From Symbiotaphrina buchneri (taxonomy: Eukaryota > Ascomycota > Symbiotaphrinales > Symbiotaphrinaceae), in assembly GCA_001599915.1 (NCBI GenBank), contig BCIG01000014.1, positions 310,001-374,000 on the forward strand: DNA of 64,000 bases, in the 5' to 3' direction. A model generated the notes under the pieces. It worked only from the letters and a program-made list of their open reading frames with translations, was not told where the DNA came from and ran no database searches. Of this stretch, positions 1 through 11,040 are shown piece by piece. The stretch's first letter is position 1. Each line of letters opens with the position of its first letter. A program made the translations under genes and the position numbers.

Positions 1-711
1 AGAAGGGTTAGGAAATGATGAACAAAATGCACGTTTTAACGTACTGCATTTCTGGCGAATTGGGGAAATGAATATATCTGCATAACCAGCATTTAGCGGA
101 GTTACAACATTGCGATTGATAGCATTGTGTGATACGTCCATCACAGAGTGCTGCACATTACATACCTGTCCTGAGAAGTCGTCGTGGTCACAGACACTAC
201 TTCCTCAGCTGATAGGGCAAGGGAAATCGAATCTATGGTTCACCAGGCAGATCGGTGACTCCAGACTACACCAGCTTCTCACCACAGGTGTGCTACTGGG
301 ATTGCCCCTGAAAGAGGACGGCGTGGACCGCCACGCGTAGCCGAAGTCGTCACAGACTAGCGTTGGACTGAGGGTATTTGCAACAGGTGGCCCTAATGCG
401 CAATTTCATCTACTCCCGATATAACTCTGGGGTCGCGGCAGTACCGCTTTCATATGAATACAGGTTGGTTGTCACCAATGTGTACTATGCCAACAGCATT
501 GGTCCGTACAGAACCTCTTGGACGATCTGCTTATGTCTTTTTTCACTTATAAAGACCGTTATCATCCGCAATCAATATAACCGCCAAAAACCCCTTGCGG
601 CATTGCCAGAGAGAGACACTATAACGTCCTCAAAAAATATTCCTTCTCGGGTGCTTAAGTGCTGAACAGTATGGCGCGGATTATGAGTTACGGCCATTCG
701 AGGCCTTAATC
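1..711. other. Left-edge stretch with no recognisable gene
   Basis: No open frame here shows a family motif or a convincing splice pattern, and no tRNA or rRNA signature is visible. It is presumably the downstream flank of the minus-strand proline-rich gene that ends at 712, plus intergenic DNA. Confidence 0.5.
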
Positions 712-1437
712 TCAGACAAACCCTCGGCGTCGTCTTGGAGAGTAATTCGATTCATTCGAGTATGCGCTTCCTGGGCGACTGACATAGACATGTCTTACTC
801 CATGGGAGTCGTCACTGTCAGTATCATCCGTGGAGAAGTCTGAGCTAGCCCCATGGTACGCTCTCCGGCGATTGCTTCGCAGATGTGGCGGCAGATGGGC
901 GCTGCGGCCGCCGGCCCTATGAGGAGGCCCTGCGCCGAACCCATTCTGCGGTCCTCGGCCCAGATGCGGTGGGAATTGCGGCCCGCCTACTTGAATGAAG
1001 TCTTCGTCATGCCCCATATTTGCTTGTCCGGTCCTTGGCGGCTGGAAGGGGCGGAAGGGTTGGGGCGGCGCCCCCATAGCAGGTCCTCTAAATATTGGCT
1101 CAGCGTTCATTCCGGGGCCCTGCATATTGTGGCCTTGCATATTGTTGGCCTGCATATTGTTGAATCCCATTTGGGGTGGGGGAGGAGGAGGAGGCGGCGG
1201 CGGTTGAGACGGCGGAGGTGGTCGATATCCATGATGCTGTGTAGACATATATGGACTTCCTCCCATCCGCGCGCGAGGCATCACACGTGGTGGAGGGCTG
1301 AAATCGCGGACGGAGCTGCCACGAGAGGATCGCCTCGAATCGCCCCCTTTAATGAAACTGAACTTCTTCGTTCGTGGCCCTCCAGGATACGCTTCCGGCC
1401 CCTCTCGAATCTCGACGTCTGGCGTTGGCCAGCACAT
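712..1437 (-). CDS. Proline-rich low-complexity protein, probably the last exon of a longer gene
   Basis: I do not recognise a family. From the ATG at 1437 the frame gives 241 residues: a basic Ser/Arg stretch (about 25-55), a run of ten prolines (about 79-88), a short repeat MQANNMQGHNMQGPGMN (about 94-110), Gly/Pro-rich sequence, an acidic Asp/Ser patch and a basic end RRRRGFV. This composition suits a disordered RNA-binding or scaffold protein, but that is inference. The frame stays open upstream of the ATG to a stop near 1500, and a good acceptor (CTCTACAG, minus strand, ending at 1484) lies in between. The true start may therefore be in an upstream exon near 1500-1700 that I could not resolve. 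The opposite strand has a long open frame of similar size, explained by the Pro/Gly-rich composition. Confidence 0.6.
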   Translation of the reverse strand: MCWPTPDVEIREGPEAYPGGPRTKKFSFIKGGDSRRSSRGSSVRDFSPPPRVMPRARMGGSPYMSTQHHGYRPPPPSQPPPPPPPPPPQMGFNNMQANNMQGHNMQGPGMNAEPIFRGPAMGAPPQPFRPFQPPRTGQANMGHDEDFIQVGGPQFPPHLGRGPQNGFGAGPPHRAGGRSAHLPPHLRSNRRRAYHGASSDFSTDDTDSDDSHGVRHVYVSRPGSAYSNESNYSPRRRRGFV

Positions 1438-1683
1438 TAGTGGCGGTAGTATACGTGGCCGCAGAAGACGACTGGGGTATGTTCTGTAGAGAGAAGACTA
1501 GGACGAAACAAAGGAAGCCTCTGGTTGCAGGACACGCATGCAGTTTACGAGTTGCAGAGGATAGGGCGAATGTTTGGTTGGGAATGGAGTGACCTGGGCA
1601 ATACTCAAGGAGACGTGAACAGCATTTATTGGAGAATCGCCCCACTCGTAGGCCACCTGTAGGGAGCCTCTAAAAGACACGAC

Positions 1684-2724
1684 ACCGATAGATTAGCGCC
1701 TGGAAAATGAGCAGAAAATCAAGGAACTTCAATAGACCCTCCGCAAAAAGGCGGGAAGCTTGAGGCTCCTGATTGTGTTGCCTGCTGCTGGTGAGTTTGC
1801 CTTGTAGGCAACCGTGGGTAGGATGTCTGCACGACCGACGAACATGCGGGAAGGCAGTCCGGAAGGACTCAGCCTTGTCGGTTCAGGGTAAGCTGAATGT
1901 TGGATCATCCTAGTAGCTCCATTGCCTCGCCAACAAGGCAGACAGCGCTTCCCTGCATCTCCTCAAGGCATAACCACCGTCGTCGATGTAACAATGTAGG
2001 TGGCGTTGGCAGACAACTTCTGAAGACCATAAGGGGGGTTCTTAAAGAAGAAGCTTGCAGCGCTGGTCCGTTAATTAAATGCTCGGCTCGCCGGGTATTG
2101 CAGTCCTTGAAAGTGAATAGGGTCTTCAGTGGCTTGGTAATCCCTGATCATCTGAGGTCAACTGAGATCATCTAAGATCGTCTGAGATCATAATCCAGTG
2201 ACAATAATGGGCAGGCTGATAATCTGGAATCTGGAAGGACCTCCAGGTTCTTATCTTATCAGGGGTCTATCAGCTCAGCTGTCGTCCCACGGCCAATCGG
2301 GATGGAATCCAACCCACTGAAAGAAGCTTATATTTACCTTTATACCTTCGTGGCTTCGTACGGCAACGGCAAAACACTTCTCCGTCCGCTCTGGATTCTG
2401 GTTTAATATCAGATCATTCAATCAACATCCGCAAGCTCTTCTCTTCTGTTCTTCAAAAAACCAAGGGCACGGCTCTCACGGCAGATAAGCCGAAGAGGTA
2501 AGCAATAGGCTTCCAAAGTAAGGTAGTGACATCTGCTTATGGACAATGGATGCTTGGTGGCTTAGCAAGCGCGAATCGTGATTGGCAGTCTTTTGTGATT
2601 ACTGATATATCCCACAGCAACCTCTTCGTGGAATTAACCCACCAGAGGTCCAGACCGGCAGCTAGGATGCGATAAGCGGAGGATCACAAGCATGTTATAA
2701 AGATCTCTGGCATCGCGCTTTGCG
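1684..2724. other. Intergenic region and promoter of GLR1
   Basis: About 1 kb between the proline-rich gene and GLR1 with no supported gene. It holds the 10-bp tandem repeat at 2146-2191 and pyrimidine-rich tracts before 2500. I did not find a TTAC/GTAA-type Yap1 consensus. Confidence 0.5.
2146..2191. repeat. 10-bp tandem repeat upstream of GLR1
   Basis: Four full units and a partial fifth follow each other in exact 10-bp register: GATCATCTGA, GGTCAACTGA, GATCATCTAA, GATCGTCTGA, GATCAT. The period is close to one helical turn, so each copy faces the same side of the DNA. It lies about 530-580 bp before the GLR1 start. No function is known to me. Confidence 0.8.
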
Positions 2725-4561
2725 ATGGCATTTCTCTTCTCTTCCCCGATACCCGTTCGTTTCTTTGCCGTGGTGTCCAAGCAAGCTTGCAGACCTTGTT
2801 ACAGCGTGGCATCCCATTTGCGGCTTCAACTGCTCACCAAGCAATTGACTACATCCGCTGGTGCCATGGCGCCCGTCGTTCCCATTAGATCTGCGGAGGA
2901 GTATGATTACATCGTCATTGGTGGCGGTTCAGGGGGAAGCGGTGCTGCACGGCGCGCTGCTGGCTGGTACAAGGCCAAGACATTGCTGATTGAGAATGGT
3001 CCTTCGGGAGGTGAATAGTCTTGTTCACTATCATTAGCCCCTATTCTTTTTTCTTCTTTTGAACTTTTCGATTAACTTTTATAATCAGGTACATGTGTCA
3101 ACGTCGGGTACTAGGAACACTTTTCTTATGCTATATGGCCTTCTTGCTCATCGGTCTCTTACATTTTCCTTTAGCTGTGTGCCGAAAAAGATGACATGGA
3201 ATTTTGCCTCGCTCGCGGAAGCGCTACGTGACAGCCGTGTCTATGGCTTCGAGACCCCTGAAAAAGTGGGGTTTGATTTCGCCTCGTTCAAGAAGAAGCG
3301 CGATGCCCGCATCAAGCAGCTGAATGCTGGATACGAAACCAACTGGAAGAAGGAGGGTATCGATATGATCAGAGGCACGGCCTCGTTCACGGGGCCCAAG
3401 CAGCTGGAAGTAGACATGGAAGATGGCACAGGGAAGAGAGTCTTCACTGCTCCGCACATCTGCATCGCCACCGGTGGGTATCCAGCAAACCCGACGGGCG
3501 TGGAGGGGGCCGAGCATGGTATTGTCAGTGACGGCTTCTTCGACATCGAGGAGATGCCTAAGAAAGTGGCCGTAGTCGGCGCCGGCTACATTGCGGTTGA
3601 GCTGGCTGGCATATTCAATGCCCTAGGTTCTGAGACGCATATGTTCATCCGCAAAGACCATTTCCTCCGCGCTTTTGACCCGATGATTCAAGAGACCATG
3701 ACCAAGCACTACGAAGACGTGGGTGTGATCATCCATAGGAACCACCCTGGTCTGGCCAAAGTTCAGAGACTCAGCGATGGCCCAGGCAACAAGAAGCTCC
3801 TCCGGCTTACCGGAAAGGATGGCGAGGTGAACGAGGTGAACGAGCTGCTTTGGGCCATTGGCCGCTCGCCGGCTGTGGAGGACTTGAAACTGGAGAAGGC
3901 TGGAATCAAGCAGAAGCCCTCTGGACACATCATCGTAGACAAGTATCAGAACACGAATGTCGAAGGCATCTACGCCCTGGGTGATGTTACAGGACAATTG
4001 GAGCTTACTCCGGGTCAGTTTTACGGACACGGCAACAGACCGCTGCGGAATAAGTGCCGATGCTGACCGCCTCACAGTTGCAATTGCCGCAGGCCGCCAG
4101 TTGGGCAACCGCCTCTTTGGTCCACCGGAAATGTCAGCCTCGTATCTCAATTATGAAAACATCCCAACTGTTGTGTTCGCGCATCCGGAAGTTGGCACCA
4201 TTGGGAAGACGGAACCGAAAGCCATCGCCGAGTATGGTAAGGAGAACGTCAAGGTGTACCACACCCGTTTCTCTGCCATGTACTACGATATCTTCGACCC
4301 GGAAGAGAAGAAGAAGCAGCCTACCGAGTATAAGATCGTCTGTGCGGGCCCACAGGAGAAGGTGGTCGGTCTACATATCTTGGGTTCAAATTGCGGAGAA
4401 ATGCTGCAAGGATTTGGCGTGGCTGTGAAAATGGGCGCAACCAAGAAGGACTTTGACTCCTGCGTTGCAATTCATCCTACTTCAGCTGAAGAACTCGTAA
4501 GCACACCACATATCCCTCTTCGGGGAGCATCTACTGATTGATAAAGGTCACAATGAGATAA
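2725..4561 (+). CDS. GLR1: Glutathione reductase, mitochondrial/cytosolic
   Basis: Flavoprotein that reduces glutathione disulfide with NADPH. Five exons: 2725-3010, 3089-3107, 3175-4013, 4078-4496, 4547-4561, 525 residues. Seen: FAD dinucleotide motif GGGSGG at about 66-71; redox disulfide GTCVNVGCVPKK with Cys98 and Cys103; an NADP-binding [11 protein letters not shown] in mid-protein; the ALGDV motif; and catalytic HPTSAEE at 514-520. The 47 residues before Met48 are Arg/Ser/Leu-rich and nearly free of acidic residues, like a mitochondrial presequence. Met48 (ATG at 2866) opens a protein of normal cytosolic length, so dual targeting from two starts is likely, as known for yeast Glr1. The second exon is only 19 nt and carries most of the redox motif, and the last exon is 15 nt. 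The stop lies about 65 nt from the stop of convergent HIS4. Confidence 0.95.
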
Positions 4562-4626
4562 TCCTAGCATATGACTAACAAAGAACAGTAGCATTATATC
4601 ATCATGGTATCAACTAATGCAGGCTT

Positions 4627-7352
4627 TCATGCAGATCCTTTGCTCATGTGCTCAAGTCTGATGCTGACTGCCCGTCTGTGAGCCTCCAGTTCCTCCACCT
4701 TAGCCAATTGCATCACTGCACCACCAACGTTCTTCAGACCCTCCGCCGTAAGGTTGGAGCTAGTGATGTGTTTCAGGTAGGAGCCTAGGTTGACTCCTGA
4801 GTATTGCTTGGCGTAGCCATAAGTTGCTGCCGGATCTGTTAGCAAATTGAGCCAAGGGGTGATGCGCTGGACTTACGTAGGGAATGATTCACGCCTGCAG
4901 AGTAATCACCGACGCTCTCTGGTGTCCACGGCCCAATAAAGACACTGCCAGCATTCTCCACAAGATCAACTACTTTCTCCGCATCTCGCACCTGCAAGAT
5001 CAGATGCTCGGGGGCATATTGATTGCTCAGGTCAAGTGCTTCTTTGATGTCTTTGACGACCAGGGTAAGCGAGTGGTTGATCGAGCCCCTGACAATGTCA
5101 ACCCGCGGCAGAGCACTGGCTTGCAGATGAACCTGCTCCTCGATTGCAGCCAGCTTCTCCTCGCTGAGGGCGACGGCAATCAAGATAACTTGCGAGTCCA
5201 CGCCGTGCTCCGCTTGACTGAGAAGATCCGACGCGACAAAGGCCGGGTTAGCGGTCTCGTCTGCTATTACGAGAACCTCACTGGGTCCTGCAGGCATGTC
5301 GATGCTCACGCTTGCCGTTGTGTCGTTCGAGACGACCATTTTGCCAGCCGTAACAAATTGGTTTCCCGGGCCCAGGATCTTGTCCACTTTCGACACGCTC
5401 TCCGTTCCGTAGGCTAGAGCGGCAACCGCCTGAGCTCCGCCGGCCAGCACTATGCTCTCAGCTCCGACTTTGTGCGCCACGTAAACTATCTCCGGCGTGA
5501 TAGATCCGTCCGCTCGAGGTGGAGAAGCAAACACAATCTTTTTGCAGCCGGCAACCATGGCAGGAACACCTAGCATGAGAGCCGTCGAAGGAAGCACCGC
5601 GGTTCCTCCTGGAATGTACAGGCCCACCCTTTCGATGGGACGGGAGAAGCGGGAACAAAGTACACCGGGCATAGTCTCAACTGTGAGTGGTTTGTCTATC
5701 TGACCAGCGTGAAACTTCCGGATGTTCTCAAAGCTGAGGTCGATTGCTTCAATCGTCTCGGGCGGGAGCTCCATCATAGACTTGGGGAACGGAGCCCGAA
5801 CGACCGGAGATTTAAGAGACGTTGCCTTCTCGAACTTATGGGTATATTCCAGTAATGCAGCATCCCCCTTTTCACGCACGGCCTTGATGATAGGGTTCAC
5901 GATGCCCATGATGGTCTCCGAAGACCGTTGGGAAGGACGTTGGAGCGCCTCTGAGAGTTCCTTTTGCAAGGTCTCAGACGTCGTATACCTCTTCATGTGA
6001 ATCTTACCATCTTCCAACCCTGCCTTGTCGTTAGCCGTCTTTGGTATCGATGCCGCTTCTTTCACCTTCTCCGAGCTCGCAGTGCCGTTAGCCAAACCTT
6101 CCTTGTGGGCCCACTGCCCCTTTGCATCACCCTTTCTGCGTTTCACCTTGACGCTCTTCGCATCCAAGTTCTTCTCGACGTCTTCAAGACTGACACCGGC
6201 AGCGACACATTTGGTAAGCGCGAAATAGATTAGATCCGCCGCTTCGAAAGCCACCTCATCCTTCGATGTGGCATTGCAGAGCTCCTCTGCTTCTTCCATG
6301 ATCTTTGCTCTAAGAAGTTGTGGTGAGTTGAACAGCCGAGCTGTGTAAGAGCCCTCGGGGGCAGATGCTTTGCGTGCTGTCAATGTCTGTTGAAGGCGTG
6401 AAAGGCCGGAGTATTGTCCGAAACAGGTGGCGGTGCCTAGATGGCAGAACCCTGGGTCACATTAGTATTACGGCCGCATAGTCTCGGCGCTGCGGACGCT
6501 ACCTCTACCCTTTTGCCGGACGACAAATCTTACGCAGTCCTGGTCACAATCCAGATCTATCCGTACAAGTTCCTGCGTATCCCCACTCGATGCGCCCTTG
6601 TACCACAAACCTCTCTTTCGGCTCTGATACACCCCTGTTCCGGTTCGCAGACTCTCAGCCACACTTTCCTTGCTGCTGTATACAAAACCCAGGGCAACGC
6701 CGCGTTCGTCTGTTACCACGGTACTCAAGAGGCCATCTGCTCGATCACTGTTCGCGTTCGCAAGAAGCCACTCAGACACAGGCATGAGGCCCGGGTTGGC
6801 CTTCACGTCGGTTGTCAAAGCAGTCGCAGAGACAATCGGGATGTTCGAGCGGGCCTCGGAGCTTTGCAGCTCCTCGGGAGTAGGCCGTTCCAAGGCGACA
6901 TACTTAACTGCCAGTTGCGCCTGGTTGCCGGATTGACTCTTGCGCCATGCTTTCAGATCCCTGAAGTATACGCCTCCACAGCCGGAGTCGATGGCCTTCT
7001 TTGCTAGAACAGGCGCCGACTCTGGGGCAGCTGTAAGCTGCAAGAAGATCCGGTCAGGGTCGACATCTTTCGCTTTGAGCAATTGGTCCAGCTGGCCTTC
7101 CGAGACGAAAACTTTAGCAGCACCGGCATGGAGCAGATCGACAATATCTTCTGTGGAGTTCACCGCAGTCGCTTCAATGTAACTCGAGAAAGTAGAAAAT
7201 GTGCGCTGAAGGTAGGTGCAGGCCTCATCGACAGAATCTGCGGAGACCTCGGTGAAGACATGACCAAGATACGATAGCTCTTGAATAGATAGACCTTTGG
7301 ACGCAGACTCGAAGGTCTTGAAATCTATGGCGGGTAGAAAAACGGGCGCCAT
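4627..7352 (-). CDS. HIS4: Trifunctional histidine biosynthesis protein (PRA cyclohydrolase, PRATP pyrophosphatase, histidinol dehydrogenase)
   Basis: Catalyses steps 2, 3 and the last two oxidations of histidine synthesis. Three exons on the minus strand (7352-6503, 6451-4877, 4826-4627) give 874 residues. Domains in order: an N-terminal fungal region; the cyclohydrolase with GLWYKGASSGDTQ, the DCDQD metal site and FCHLGTATCFG, which spans the first splice junction; the pyrophosphohydrolase with KIMEEAEEL and EAADLIYF; and histidinol dehydrogenase with GLYIPGGTAVLPSTALMLG, DMPAGPSEVLV and SQAEHG, ending in the region restored by the second junction (NHSLPTYGYAKQYSGVN). I chose the ATG at 7352 (MAPVFLPAIDF) because the open frame above it starts only with a TTG. 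A dyad of Gcn4-like sites lies upstream at 7474-7492, consistent with general amino-acid control. Confidence 0.96.
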
Positions 7353-7473
7353 TGTGGACCGCAGTTGCTGGACGGATCTTGTCTGAGCAGCGGGGAACAA
7401 ACTGTCCAGACCGAGTATTCGTACCTCGTAGATAACTTGTGATAATTATTATTCCTTGGCGTTGGCCCCTAAA

Positions 7474-7492
7474 TGATTCACACGGTGAATCA
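7474..7492. promoter_or_regulatory. Inverted pair of TGATTCA sites upstream of HIS4
   Basis: TGATTCAC and its exact reverse complement GTGAATCA are separated by ACG, making a perfect 19-bp dyad. It lies about 120-140 bp before the HIS4 ATG. TGATTCA differs at one base from the TGA(C/G)TCA sequence bound by Gcn4/CpcA, which activates HIS genes. That the site is used is inference. Confidence 0.55.
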
Positions 7493-7967
7493 GGCCATAA
7501 TAATAATTAGTCATACTTTTAAGGAGAGAGTAAGGTATCGGCGACTTCGGGTCGGGTTAAGGTTTTCGCGGGCAAGGAGTCCGGCCCAGAGCGCTGGGCT
7601 GGGCGTTTCCGCATAGAGCCCTTGACGCATGACGTACCTACCTATTTTTTTCTTTTTTTTTTACGAAGTACGAAGTTACAGTCTGGTTCTGATATCTTCC
7701 TACTTCGTACATACGCGTACCACTACAGCTCAAATTCTGATCAGAAAAGCCTACTACCGGGCCCATGCCAGACACAACACAGCTGGTCCAATTTTCTCTT
7801 TTGCAATTCCTTGATCCAATTGATTTTCTATGGCGCTTAAACCTGAGCTGTCATTCCATGGGATTTCCCAGACTCAAACCCCGCATCTTACAGACGCGAC
7901 GAGTCCCTGCTGGCAGACCCCTCACTACCAATGTCAACATCTCAGCTCCAGATAATGAATCTGTGGT
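7493..7967. other. Intergenic region between the MDR reductase gene and HIS4
   Basis: No gene is seen. The stretch contains copies of TACGAAGTA/TACTTCGTA at 7662 and 7701 and T-rich tracts. It lies between two minus-strand genes: downstream flank of the reductase and promoter side of HIS4. Confidence 0.5.
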
Positions 7968-9111
7968 TCAACTCACTTGGTCCTTTTCGAGATCCGCTAT
8001 CTGCAAAACCGCCTTCCCAAAATTCTTGCCCTGCAACATCCCTAGCAAGCCGTCGATGCCATTGTCGATTCCCTCCGTAACTGAGAGCTTTGCCTTGAAG
8101 GTGCCTTCGTGGAGCCACTTCTGGACATTCTTCTGGTGCTCAGCTGCATAAACAGGTCCCATATTTGCGTCGCCAACAATGAAGCCTTGCATAGTTAACC
8201 TCTTTCCCACCAGCAACACAAGATTCTTGACGCCATATTGTTCTGAAGGCTTGGCGTTGTACTGTGAGATCATTCCGCAGGCGACTATTTATATTTATTG
8301 TCAACACATACTGCCTAAAAACCAGTTTCTCGACAGCACTCAGGATGGGTTGCTTACCTATTCGGCCGAAGTTGTTTAAGCTGACAAGTGCAGCATCCAG
8401 ATGCTCTCCGCCAACGTTCTCGTAGTAGATGTCAATGCCATTAGGGGCCAGCCTTTTCAGAGCGTCGAAGGGAGACTCCTTCTTGTAGTTGAAGCCAGCA
8501 TCAAAGTTCAGTTCTGACTTGATGAAGTCCAGTTTCTTGTCGTCTCCGACGGATCCGATGACCGTCAAACCTTCGTGTTTGGCCAGTTGGCCGACCAACT
8601 GGCCAACAGCGCCCGAGGCAGCGGATATAAAAATCGTCTCGCCCTTCTTTGGCTTTCCAATCTCATAGAAAGAAGAATACGCAGTCAGGCCCGGCATACC
8701 CAGGGCACCAAGAAACAATCTTGGATCCAGGTTATATGGGTTCTCCAGCTTCCTGAGCTGGGAAGCGGCTTGTCCGGACACCACGCTGTATTCTTCCGCG
8801 CCCAAAGTCCCGATGACAATGTCGCCCTTCTGAAACTTCGAGTTGTTTGACCTTAGCACCTTGGCAATAGCGTTGTTCGTTATAGGCTTCCCAAGTTCGA
8901 ATGCCGGCGAGTATGACTTGATCTTTGCATCCCGCATACGACCACGCTGATACGGATCGAATGAGAAGTAGTAATTTTTAGTGATCAGACCACCTTCCGG
9001 TATTTCCGTGCCCTCGATGTCCAAAGGGCGATCCTCGACCTTGAGGTCTTTGCCCGCAACTGGCCAGCCCGAAGGCAGATCAGAGAATATAATGCCTTTG
9101 TTCTGAACCAT
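7968..9111 (-). CDS. NADP-dependent medium-chain reductase (PTGR/2-alkenal reductase type)
   Basis: Zinc-free member of the medium-chain dehydrogenase/reductase superfamily; relatives reduce double bonds of alpha,beta-unsaturated carbonyls with NADPH. Two exons, 9111-8358 and 8284-7968, give 356 residues. Seen: DPYQRGRM near residue 53, typical of the leukotriene B4 dehydrogenase-like branch; SAASGAVGQLVGQLAK with the nucleotide-binding turn; YENVGGEHLDAAL; and GRIVACGMISQYN restored exactly across the splice junction. There are no structural or catalytic zinc ligands, as expected for this branch. The stop codon sits inside a consensus donor (GTGAGT), so a short extra 3' exon cannot be excluded. 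The substrate is unknown. The 986-bp divergent upstream region is shared with the Maf gene. Confidence 0.9.
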
Positions 9112-10097
9112 GGTAGCTTATAACTGAGGGAAAATATGAGATTTGATTTGACCGGATATAAGAAGGATATGAAGCAGCAGTATGCAATAAGGAAGGAAGT
9201 TGTCTAGGTAAAGAGGTGGTGCTCAGAGTTTAAGGAAGATTCGGTGGATGAACTTGGTGATTACCAAGCGGAAGATTATCTATCGAACGTCAAGGAAAGC
9301 CCGGTCGACCCACAACGGAGACGAGAATAAAACACAGATATGACTCTCTCGAGAGTACACGGTGTAAGGTACCGCAACCTGTAGACCATGCCATAGTACC
9401 ATTAATAATACCTGTGATTCGCCTTCCTTGCCGTACCTTACCTCAAAGACGCAGGTGCGCTGTCGACAGGTTTGAAGAACGTCACCGTTCATCACTATTT
9501 CGCGCCTTTTCCGGCAAGGTCGCTCGGCTTTTTAATTTTAGTGGGACGTCGAACTACCGGGAACTTGTAGAATACGACTTCGCAGCAAGCCCTGATGTGC
9601 CTCGGCTGTTTGCAGATGGCCCGAAGCTTCCGCAATTCGATTCTGGTCTCGAATATCCGTAGTCAATTGGTATCTCCGGTACTTCGTACATGGGTAGTAC
9701 TCGTAGAGGACCGCCGTTAGAGCATTGATTGTTTTATCTCATGCTCAGCTGCCCTGTTGGTCTTCCCACTGCACTGGAAAACCTTCCCCTTGTTCATATA
9801 TCAGGTTGTGGGGGACCAAGTGCTCCGACTGGGCAGGTCTAATTCGTATAATTGCGAGGTCAAACAGAGATCAGACAAGTAGACTGAAGTCATTTGATCA
9901 ATGAATGGTAGCAGCAAGAAGAGCTTGACGGCATGAATGTACAGGCCATTTCTCTTCTTGGAGACCTGTATAGTTGGGGACACCGACAGAACTGAAACAT
10001 TGTGTGGGGAGTGGTAGAAGTTAAGACTACCTTACGCGTAAATCGCCGATAAGTTGGTTCGCAGGATAGCATCTCGAGAAGTCAACGAGTAACAACC
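9112..10097. other. Divergent intergenic region (MDR reductase / Maf gene)
   Basis: No supported gene. It contains a TACTTCGTA copy at 9680-9688 and short open frames without motifs. It should hold the promoters of both flanking genes. Confidence 0.5.
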
Positions 10098-11040
10098 ATG
10101 GCAACCACGAAATATTCGCCCGCTCCAATAGAGCCGCCTCCACCCTACGAGACAGGCGCCGAAGCGCCTGCCGCTGCAACAGTTGCACCAAGCAGGCCTT
10201 CGGGACCCCGCCCGCCGTTACCCCTCGAACACCCCGCGCTGGTCTCCTTGCGCGGCAAGAGAGTTATTCTCGCATCGGCCAGTCCGCGAAGAAGACAGCT
10301 GCTGGCACAAGTAAAGGGGACAGAATGCCGTGCACGCAGGTACATTGCTGATGCTGAGACAGATTGGCTTAAACAAAGTCGAAATCAAGCCGTCAGCGGT
10401 TCCGGAAGACCTCCCAAAATCGTTGTCGCCATTCGAATATGTCGTACAAACAGCGGCCAAGAAGGCGATGGCGGTCTATAGGCAAGAGATCGACAATCCG
10501 GTCGGCGAGCCGGCCTTGATCATTGCGGCTGATACCGTGGTCGTGTCCCATCTCGGCGTGATACTGGAGAAACCCCGATCAGAGCAAGACCATATCGCTA
10601 TGTTGAGGACTCTGCGGGATGAAGGCGAGCACAAGGTCTATACTGGACTGGCCATTATGGCGCCGCTCGAGAATGCGCGAGATCCCGGCTATGCCCTTGA
10701 ATCAGCAGTTGAAGAGACAACGGTCATGTTCGATCCGAAGCGTAAGTCATCTGTATGGGATAGGGTTATCTGCATTGGCTGACACCATCGTGAAGTGACC
10801 GACGAAGAGCTCCTGACATATGTGAAGACAAGAGAAGGTGCTGATAAGGCTGGGGGTTACGGCATCCAAGGCATAGGCACAATTTTGGTGGAGCGAATAG
10901 AAGGCAGCTTCGACAATGTGGTGGGATTGCCTTTACGGACTACATTGAAACTGATCGATAAGGTCATCAAGCAATCGACTGATGATTTCATGCCTGGAGA
11001 GTTCGATGAGTTTGGCAATGGCGAGGAAGACGAAGAATAG
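10098..11040 (+). CDS. Maf/HAM1-like nucleoside triphosphate pyrophosphatase
   Basis: Maf (ASMTL/YhdE) proteins hydrolyse non-canonical or modified NTPs to NMP and pyrophosphate, a house-cleaning role. Three exons, 10098-10310, 10363-10741 and 10796-11040, give 278 residues. Seen: an N-terminal low-complexity Pro/Ala extension of about 50 residues, then the Maf signature [13 protein letters not shown], the conserved IIAADTVV with catalytic Asp, the EKP motif, and GGYGIQG near the C-terminus. The end is acidic (GNGEEDEE). The first junction (Q|IGLNKVEI) and the second (DPK-LTDEELL) restore the family sequence. The proline-rich N-terminus is unusual compared with bacterial Maf, but such extensions are common in fungal copies. 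Confidence 0.92.

Noticed and set aside
853-1440. 195-residue open frame on the plus strand opposite the proline-rich gene
   Set aside because: Its Arg/Trp-rich composition is the mirror of GC-rich proline codons on the other strand; no motif.
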